This document shows positions 6,854 to 11,259 of a stretch of DNA of 11,259 bases, piece by piece. A model generated the notes under the pieces. That model saw only the letters and a list, made by a program, of their open reading frames with translations. It was not told where the DNA came from and did not search any database. Origin of the DNA: Actinomycetota bacterium. Its GTDB lineage: Bacteria; Actinomycetota; Thermoleophilia; Gaiellales; Gaiellaceae. The stretch spans positions 1-11,259 of the forward strand of contig VAXK01000081.1 of the NCBI GenBank assembly GCA_005885565.1, given 5' to 3'. Numbering within the stretch: position 1 is the stretch's first letter; the number at the start of each line of letters is the position of its first letter. A program made the translations under genes and the position numbers.

Positions 6854-8187
6854 CAGCGAGCCCTCGCCTTGGCCGCCGTCCCGAAGACGACCGGGAGCGC
6901 GAGCACGAGAACGGCCACGAAGTAGAAGTAGTAGAACTGCATCGTGAGGTAGAAGGCGTTCGCGGCCATCGTGCCGGCGAGGGTAGCGGTCAACCCCCAC
7001 GACAGCGGCCGTAGGCGGGCGGCCATCGGGTCGCGGGCCGCCGCGAGGGCGCGTCCGAGCCGGCGCGCCGCCCGCAGGCGCACGAAGAGGTAGCGCAGGA
7101 AGAGCGCGAAGACGAGCGTCCCAACGAGGCCGGTCTCCACGATCAGCGCCACGTAGAAGGAGTGCGGCCCCCAGTTCGTCTTGCCGGTGACGAACTCGTA
7201 GTAGACGGAGAAGTTGTTCAGGCCGAGCCCGAAGAGCGGGTGCGAGTGCAGCACCTGCGGGACGAAGTCGTAGACGCCGAAGTGCGCCGAGGTCGACCGG
7301 CCGCCGGTCTGGACGCGCGAGCGCACGACGGTCTCGAAGAAGTGGGCGCGGCGGGCGACGACCGCGGCGAGGACGAGCGCGACCCCGCCGAGCGGGACGA
7401 GGACGGCCCGCGAGACGAGCAGGCGGTAGTACGGGAGCGCGAGCACGAGCAGGCCGACGGCGAGCCCGAGGAGGCCGCTTCGGGAGAGGGTCGCCAGCTC
7501 CACCAGGAGGAGGAAGGCGAGGAGCAGGACGAGCGGCAGCCGCAGCCGGTGGTCGCGCTCCAGGCGCAGGTAGAGCGGGGTCAGGGCGAGCAGCGGGACG
7601 AGCAGCATGATCCCGAGGTGGTTCGGGTCGCCGGTGAGGGCGTTCGGCCGGTAGACGCTCGCGCCGTTGACCGCGCCGTAGATGTTGATCGAGCTGGCGC
7701 CGCCGGTGAGCGGGCCGAGGACGATGTGGTCGAGGTTGTGCCCCGCGCGCGCCACGAGCAGTTGGAGCACGCCGTAGGCCGCGTTCGCCGCCAGGCCGAG
7801 CGTGAAGACGGTCAGCGTCTTCCAGTAGAAGCCGACCGAGCGGCGCGCGAGGTACGCGACCCCGCAGGCGAGGAGGCCGAAATGGAGGAAGAACTTCACG
7901 AGCCCCTTCACGAACTGGTCGAGCGACTGCTTCGTGTCCAGGTTGTAGAAGCCGAGGAGGTAGACGAGCAGGAATACGGCGAGGAAGAGGAGGACGATCG
8001 CCGCCGTCCGCTGCAAGCGCCGGTCCCCCGAGGCGAGCCGGTCGAGCGCGAACGAGACGACGAAGAGCCCCGCGAGGATGTCCTCGAGGGCCACGTTCCC
8101 GCCGAACGACCAGTGGATCTTCTCCCACGTGATCGAGAAGGCGCACGCGAGGAAGAGGATCTCGGTCCGGCGGCCGACGGACGTCAC
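6853..8187 (-). CDS. O-antigen ligase / polymerase-type membrane protein (WaaL/Wzy superfamily)
   Basis: A 444-residue integral membrane protein with about twelve hydrophobic segments. It carries the hallmarks of the O-antigen ligase/polymerase superfamily: YRPNALTGDPNHLGIML (179-195, the R...DPN signature), LATLSRSGLLGLAVG (231-245) and, after a large extracytoplasmic loop, HSHPLFGLGLNNFS (314-327) and WGPHSFYVALIVETGLVG (339-356). H342 in the PHS motif matches the conserved catalytic-loop histidine of WaaL-type enzymes. These proteins move an undecaprenyl-linked glycan to an acceptor, or join repeat units, on the outer face of the membrane. Ligase and polymerase cannot be told apart by sequence alone. 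The GTG start at 8187 overlaps the upstream GT4 stop as GTGA, with GGAG six bases before it. Its own stop overlaps the GT-C start. In a monoderm actinobacterium the acceptor would be a wall polymer, lipid or protein rather than lipopolysaccharide; this is inference. Confidence 0.92.
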   Translation of the reverse strand: MTSVGRRTEILFLACAFSITWEKIHWSFGGNVALEDILAGLFVVSFALDRLASGDRRLQRTAAIVLLFLAVFLLVYLLGFYNLDTKQSLDQFVKGLVKFFLHFGLLACGVAYLARRSVGFYWKTLTVFTLGLAANAAYGVLQLLVARAGHNLDHIVLGPLTGGASSINIYGAVNGASVYRPNALTGDPNHLGIMLLVPLLALTPLYLRLERDHRLRLPLVLLLAFLLLVELATLSRSGLLGLAVGLLVLALPYYRLLVSRAVLVPLGGVALVLAAVVARRAHFFETVVRSRVQTGGRSTSAHFGVYDFVPQVLHSHPLFGLGLNNFSVYYEFVTGKTNWGPHSFYVALIVETGLVGTLVFALFLRYLFVRLRAARRLGRALAAARDPMAARLRPLSWGLTATLAGTMAANAFYLTMQFYYFYFVAVLVLALPVVFGTAAKARAR

Positions 8188-9428
8188 GCGAGGCTCCGGA
8201 GCAGGTCGGCGAGCTCTTCCGACCGCGCCTCGCGGGACAGGCGCTCGCGCAGCTCCTCAGACAGCGGCGACCCGTTCATCCGGCCGGCGCGCCAGCGCCC
8301 GACGAGCTCGACGAGCCCGGCGCGGATCGCCTCGACGTCGTCCGGCGGCGCGACGATCGCGGCGCCGGTCTCGCGGAGGAGCTCGGCCGCGGCGCCGTCA
8401 GGCGGCACCGCCGCGAGGATCGGCCGCTCGGCGGCGAGGTACTCGAAGACCTTGCCGGAGAGGACGCCGCGCCCGCGGCCGCCGGCCCCGGGGACGAGCA
8501 GGAGCAGCGCCTCCGAGTCGCGCTGGAGCTCGAGCGAGCGGCGCCGCGGCACGTAGGGGTGGAGCTCGAGGCGGTCGCCGAGCCCGAGGCTCTCGGCCCA
8601 GTCCCGATCCGACGAGCGGAAGTCGCCGACGAAGCGCGCGACGACGTCGAGGTCGGTCGCTGCGAGCGCCTCCAGGAACGGCCGCGGGCTGCGCTTGCCG
8701 AAGAAGCTGCCGGTGTGGGTGATCCGGAACCGCTCGGCCGGCCGGTACTCGAGGCCGGCGAAGTCGTCGAAGTCGCAGCCGTTCGCGATCGTCACGACGC
8801 GGCCCTTCGGCTCGAGCGCGCGCGCCTCCTCGGCGATGGCGTCCGAGACGGCGACGATCGCGTCGGCCGACCGCGCCACCGCCCGCGCCACCGCGCGCTC
8901 GCCGCTCTCCTTCACGCGCACGAGGCGGCTCTCCGCCCGCCGGTGCGGATGGGCGCCGAGCGAGTCGCGGAGGTCGGCTACCCAGTGGACCCCCGCGCGC
9001 TTCGCCGCCGCGCCGACGAGGTGGACGGAGCTCGGGGGCGAGGTCGTGACGACGACGTCGATCCCCTCCCGCCGGACGATCCGCAGGGCGGCCGGGATCG
9101 CGGTCAGGTTCCAGCTCACGTTCTCGTCGGGGACGAGGACCCGGCGGAACGCGAGCCGCGCGTGGCGCTGGACGAGGTCGAGGCCGCTCCGGCCGTAGAG
9201 CTCCTCGGCCGGCTTGCGGCCGCGCGGCCCGAGGTAGCGGGCGCGGTGCACCCACGCCTGCGTCGGCGGCTGGAGCTCGGCGTCCGTGTGCACCCACTTC
9301 GAGTCGTCCGGCGCGAGCACGTGCGTCTCGATCCCGAGCGCGGGGAGGTGCGTCGCGAACTTCAGCGTCCGCTGGACCCCGCCCCCGCCCGCGGGCGGAA
9401 AGTAGAGCGACACGAGCAACACCTTCAT
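8184..9428 (-). CDS. GT4-family glycosyltransferase (WcaI/WbuB-like)
   Basis: A 414-residue cytoplasmic GT-B glycosyltransferase. The N-terminus MKVLLVSLYFPPAGGGGVQR carries the glycine-rich acceptor-side loop (14-20). DLRD follows at 152-155, then VSDAIAEEARAL (194-205) and NGCDFDDF (216-223) at the domain boundary. The C-terminal domain has THTGSFFGKRSPRPFLEAL (237-255), where a strand and loop contact the donor phosphate, and SGKVFEYLAAERPILA (324-339). The latter is the variant donor-binding motif of the WcaI/WbuB-like branch, in which K replaces the first E of EX7E. It is first in a three-gene unit with the O-antigen-ligase-like and GT-C genes and probably builds the lipid-linked repeat those proteins use. 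ATG at 9428 follows a purine-rich GGTGAG that abuts the start. In-frame sequence upstream of 9428 contains no better start and runs into the regulatory gap. Donor sugar not predictable. Confidence 0.93.
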   Translation of the reverse strand: MKVLLVSLYFPPAGGGGVQRTLKFATHLPALGIETHVLAPDDSKWVHTDAELQPPTQAWVHRARYLGPRGRKPAEELYGRSGLDLVQRHARLAFRRVLVPDENVSWNLTAIPAALRIVRREGIDVVVTTSPPSSVHLVGAAAKRAGVHWVADLRDSLGAHPHRRAESRLVRVKESGERAVARAVARSADAIVAVSDAIAEEARALEPKGRVVTIANGCDFDDFAGLEYRPAERFRITHTGSFFGKRSPRPFLEALAATDLDVVARFVGDFRSSDRDWAESLGLGDRLELHPYVPRRRSLELQRDSEALLLLVPGAGGRGRGVLSGKVFEYLAAERPILAAVPPDGAAAELLRETGAAIVAPPDDVEAIRAGLVELVGRWRAGRMNGSPLSEELRERLSREARSEELADLLRSLA

Positions 9429-9446
9429 CTCACCGCGGAGGGTATG
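9429..9446 (-). promoter_or_regulatory. Candidate promoter of the minus-strand unit starting at 9428
   Basis: Reading the minus strand, ACATACCCT precedes the ATG. TACCCT (9444-9439) fits the TAnnnT form of actinobacterial -10 elements and ends ten bases before the start codon; the overlapping CATACC resembles the ATAC core of the two plus-strand elements. GGTGAG directly abuts the ATG, too close to act as a normal ribosome-binding site, so a very short or absent leader is possible. No clear -35 element is seen. Low-confidence inference. Confidence 0.3.
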
Positions 9447-9469
9447 TCGTCCCGCGCATCGACCGGTCA

Positions 9470-9507
9470 TCTCAGACGGGCACACGGGCAGCCCGTGTCC
9501 CCTGAGA
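9470..9507. repeat. Strong imperfect inverted repeat / hairpin 1 in the divergent gap
   Basis: An 8-base perfect dyad, ACACGGGC (9482-9489) and GCCCGTGT (9491-9498), is separated by one base. It is extended by GGG/CCC across a one-base bulge and by TCTCAG (9470-9475) pairing with CTGAGA (9502-9507). The whole could form a stem of about 17 pairs in either RNA strand or a cruciform in DNA. There is no run of T after it on either strand, so it is not a standard intrinsic terminator. It lies upstream of both inferred promoters in the only long gap of the window. Function unknown: operator, bidirectional transcription block or small RNA are the options. Confidence 0.75.
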
Positions 9508-9509
9508 AC

Positions 9510-9527
9510 GGCACCGCAAGCGGTGCC
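9510..9527. repeat. Perfect inverted repeat / hairpin 2 in the divergent gap
   Basis: GGCACCGC (9510-9517) and GCGGTGCC (9520-9527) are perfect reverse complements around AA. As RNA this gives a 7-pair GC-rich stem with a CAAG loop. It starts two bases after hairpin 1. In plus-strand RNA, CCTGAG (9501-9506), part of hairpin 1, could instead pair with CTCGGG (9527-9532) with one G-U pair, so the two structures could be in competition. No known riboswitch consensus was recognised. Confidence 0.75.
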
Positions 9528-9551
9528 TCGGGAAGCGTACGGCGCGTCCGC

Positions 9552-9566
9552 GATACTTGGCGCGCC
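9552..9566 (+). promoter_or_regulatory. Candidate leaderless promoter: -10-like GATACT followed by TG, 9 bases before GTG
   Basis: GATACTTG (9552-9559) shares ATACTTG with the element at 3257-3263. It sits nine bases from the GTG at 9567, and the bases between are the palindrome GGCGCGCC with its flanking T, with no Shine-Dalgarno sequence. This spacing suits a -10 hexamer with transcription starting at the initiation codon. GGGAAGC at 9530-9536 lies at roughly -35 distance but matches no consensus convincingly. Confidence 0.45.
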
Positions 9567-10496
9567 GTGCGTCGCGCCCTCCTCTTCCTCTGCGCCGTCG
9601 TCGCGCTCGCCCTCCCGGCCGCCGGTGGCAGCCACGCCCGCGTGCGGCACTTCACCTCGTACCCGTGGCCGGTCAAGCCCTTCGACCGGCAGCACGCGAT
9701 CCGCGGCAACCTCGACGACCCGCGCGTCGACTTCGTCGGGGACGAGATCACCAGCAACTTCCACTTCGGCGTCGACATCTCGGCCCCCGACTTCGCCCCC
9801 GTCTACGCCGTCGCGGCCGGGATCGCGTCGCGCCATCCCGACTACGTCGACGTCCTGACGACCGGCGGCCGCGACTTCGGCTACTGGCACGTGACCCCGG
9901 TCGTCTACAACCGGCAGCCGGTCAGGCGGGGCGACCTCCTCGGCAACGTCCAGCGTGGCTGGGGCCACGTCCACTTCGCCGAGAACCTGAACGGCGTCTA
10001 CGTGAACCCGCTCCGGCGCGGGGGCCTCGCGCCCTACGTCGACACGACGGCTCCCACCGTGGCCGCGGTCACGATCGTGCGAGGCGGAAAGCCCGTCGAC
10101 CCGGCGAAGGTGTCCGGCGTCGTCGACCTCACGTGCGACGCGTACGACGAGCCCGAGATCGCGCCCCCGTCGCCCTGGCAGGGGACGCGGGTGACGCCCG
10201 CGCTCGTCCGGTGGAGGATCCTGCGCGCCGACGGGCAGCAGGCGACGAGGTGGAAGACCGCGGTCGACTTCCGCTTCGCGCTGCTCCCGAACGGCCTGTT
10301 CAACCTCGTCTACGCGCCGGGGACGAAGCAGAACCGCGCGAACCGGCCCGGCCGCTACGTCTTCTACCTCAGGGCGGGCTGGTCGAGCGCGAAGCTCCGG
10401 AACGGGTCGTACCGGCTCGTCGTGGGCGCCTGGGACACGCGCGGGAACAGCGGCTACGGGACGCTTCCGTTCACGATCGCGAACGAGCGGCGGTGA
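9567..10496 (+). CDS. Secreted M23-family (LytM-type) metallopeptidase
   Basis: A 309-residue protein with a signal peptide: RR at 2-3, a hydrophobic core ALLFLCAVVALALPAAG (4-20) and a likely cleavage after the small residues near 21-25. The catalytic domain spans about 28-155 and shows the M23 zinc and catalytic set: HFGVDI gives H66 and D70 (HxxxD), YWHVTPV gives H108, and GWGHVHF gives H134 and H136 (HxH). These are the residues expected of an active lysostaphin/LytM-type endopeptidase that cuts peptide cross-bridges in peptidoglycan. Residues 160-309 form a beta-rich, Ig-like C-terminal region ending WDTRGNSGYGTLPFTI that may place the enzyme on the wall. The GTG at 9567 gives a clean signal peptide; in-frame codons upstream run through the hairpin region and are not supported. 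The stop overlaps the next gene as GTGA. Its place among glycan genes suggests wall remodelling coupled to surface polymer deposition; a non-peptidase scaffold role is less likely as all ligands are kept. Confidence 0.9.
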   Translation: MRRALLFLCAVVALALPAAGGSHARVRHFTSYPWPVKPFDRQHAIRGNLDDPRVDFVGDEITSNFHFGVDISAPDFAPVYAVAAGIASRHPDYVDVLTTGGRDFGYWHVTPVVYNRQPVRRGDLLGNVQRGWGHVHFAENLNGVYVNPLRRGGLAPYVDTTAPTVAAVTIVRGGKPVDPAKVSGVVDLTCDAYDEPEIAPPSPWQGTRVTPALVRWRILRADGQQATRWKTAVDFRFALLPNGLFNLVYAPGTKQNRANRPGRYVFYLRAGWSSAKLRNGSYRLVVGAWDTRGNSGYGTLPFTIANERR

Positions 10497-11236
10497 CCTC
10501 GCTCGGGACGGAGCGGGAGCAGCGGATTCGCTGGCGCCACCGCCTGCCGCGGCACGGCCCCGTCGACCGCCACGCCGCGCTGCTCGAAGCGGCGCGCAGG
10601 CGGCGCGTCGTCCACGTCGGCTTCGTGGACGAGCTCGCCGCCTCGAAGCTCGCGCAGGGCGTCTGGCTCCACTCGCGGCTCGCGGACGCGGCGGCCTCGC
10701 TCGTCGGCCTCGACGCCGACGAGGACGGCGTGGCGTGGGCGCGGAGCGAGGGGTTCGAGGCGCACGTCGTCGACGCACAGTCGGCGGAGGCAGTCGCCGC
10801 GCTCGGGCTCGAGCCGGCCGACCTCGTCGTCGCCGGCGAGGTGATCGAGCACCTCGACTCGCCGGGCCCGTTCCTACGGGCGATGCGCGTGCTGACCCGC
10901 CCGGACGGCCGGCTCGTCCTGACGACCCCGAACGCGTACCGGCTGCTGAACTTCCTCGCCCCGGTCTCGGGCGCCGAGCTCGTCCATCCCGACCACACGG
11001 CGTGGCACAGCCCGCGCACGCTGCGGACGCTGCTGGAGCGGAACGGCTGGGCGGTGGACGAGGTCGCCTACTACCGCAACCCGCGGCGGCGGGTCGGACG
11101 GGCCGACGGCCTCCGTCCGTTCCTCGCCGGCCACGCGGCCAACCTCGCGCGCGCGACTCTCGGCGCGGCGGGGCGGCTCGCGCCGTACTGGAGCGACGGC
11201 ATCGTCGTCTGGTCGCGTCCGGCCGAGATGCCGTAA
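10493..11236 (+). CDS. Class I SAM-dependent methyltransferase (Methyltransf_11/23-like)
   Basis: A 247-residue soluble protein with a class I methyltransferase core: strand 1 RVVHVGFVDE (38-47), D74 after strand 2 in VGLDADEDGV, VVDAQS (92-97), DLVVAGEVIEHLDSPGPFL (110-128) and LTRPDGRLVLTTPN (134-147). The GEVIEHL and TTPN motifs are typical of enzymes near glycosyltransferases that methylate sugars or lipid-linked glycans. Motif I is unusual: GFVDE replaces the common GxGxG, although the rest of the cofactor pocket looks intact. The region after 147 (HPDHTAWHSPRTLRTLLERNGW) is the acceptor cap and the last core strand. The GTG start overlaps the M23 stop as GTGA, which indicates cotranslation. 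It ends in TAA and the 23 bases left in the window show no terminator. Unrelated in sequence detail to the other methyltransferase in the window, so not a recent duplicate. Confidence 0.88.
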   Translation: MTSLGTEREQRIRWRHRLPRHGPVDRHAALLEAARRRRVVHVGFVDELAASKLAQGVWLHSRLADAAASLVGLDADEDGVAWARSEGFEAHVVDAQSAEAVAALGLEPADLVVAGEVIEHLDSPGPFLRAMRVLTRPDGRLVLTTPNAYRLLNFLAPVSGAELVHPDHTAWHSPRTLRTLLERNGWAVDEVAYYRNPRRRVGRADGLRPFLAGHAANLARATLGAAGRLAPYWSDGIVVWSRPAEMP

Positions 11237-11259
11237 GACTCGAGCGTCGCCGCGGTCAC

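Noticed and set aside
5099..6925. 608-codon plus-strand open frame
   Set aside because: Composed almost wholly of R, E, A, D and G as expected for the antisense of a GC-rich membrane-protein gene.
6854..8146. N-terminal extension of the GT-C gene ending at 5096
   Set aside because: It is the shadow of the O-antigen-ligase-like gene; the ATG at 6853 has a ribosome-binding site and TGATG coupling.
7162..8556. Plus-strand open frame opposite the O-antigen-ligase-like gene
   Set aside because: Charged low-complexity shadow; the opposite strand has all WaaL/Wzy signatures.
9470..9527. Intrinsic terminator
   Set aside because: No T-run follows either stem on either strand, and both neighbouring genes start here instead of ending.
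9470..9545. TPP, c-di-AMP or c-di-GMP riboswitch upstream of the M23 gene
   Set aside because: A CTGAGA string recalls TPP elements and c-di-AMP switches precede wall hydrolases in actinobacteria, but the conserved cores of these classes are absent and a promoter-like element lies downstream of the stems.
9429..10778. N-terminal extension of the GT4 gene ending at 8184
   Set aside because: It would run through the hairpin gap and antisense to the M23 gene; the ATG at 9428 begins a textbook GT4 N-terminus.
11071..11259. Minus-strand 62-codon open frame at the window end
   Set aside because: Antisense to the methyltransferase 3' end and without protein-like features; cannot be judged beyond the window edge.

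Overview
The window is very GC-rich, coding-dense bacterial DNA, close to 70% G+C by eye, with strong G/C preference at third codon positions. Most start codons are GTG or ATG, and genes are packed with 1- or 4-base start/stop overlaps. The proteins resemble those of high-GC Actinomycetota, perhaps the Thermoleophilia/Gaiellales, but that placement is inference from composition and style only. No rRNA, tRNA, CRISPR array, insertion sequence or phage gene was seen.

Layout: (A) 1-573, +: the 3' part of a gene of unknown family, cut by the window start. (B) 3258 back to 468, -: a three-gene unit of SAM-dependent methyltransferase, GT4 glycosyltransferase and a glycosyltransferase-like protein, joined by GTGA and CTGA overlaps. 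(C) 3269-5130, +: a small membrane-anchored protein whose stop overlaps the start of a multi-pass GT-C type glycosyltransferase. (D) 9428 back to 5096, -: GT4 glycosyltransferase, O-antigen ligase/polymerase-type membrane protein, and a second GT-C type protein with an extracytoplasmic tail that looks like a fibronectin type III fold. (E) 9567-11236, +: a secreted M23-family (LytM-type) peptidase with all expected metal ligands, overlapping a second SAM methyltransferase.

Taken together this is a surface-glycan (exopolysaccharide or O-antigen-like) assembly locus. The cytoplasmic GT4 enzymes and methyltransferases would build and modify a lipid-linked glycan. The WaaL/Wzy-type protein would polymerise it or transfer it on the outer face of the membrane. 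The GT-C proteins would add sugars from polyprenyl-phosphate donors outside. The M23 enzyme would act on the peptidoglycan to which such glycans are often attached. Substrates cannot be read from the sequence.

Only two gaps between genes exist: 10 bp (3259-3268) and 138 bp (9429-9566). Both separate divergent units, and both carry the same ATACTTG element just upstream of a GTG start that lacks a Shine-Dalgarno sequence, which suggests leaderless transcripts. The 138 bp gap also holds two strong back-to-back hairpins. Two convergent pairs overlap at their 3' ends (468-573 and 5096-5130), leaving no room for ordinary intergenic terminators. I found no evidence of an unknown defence or mobile system. 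The most interesting points are the hairpin pair, the shared promoter-like element, the likely CTG start, and the contrast between a two-gene and a one-gene GT-C module.
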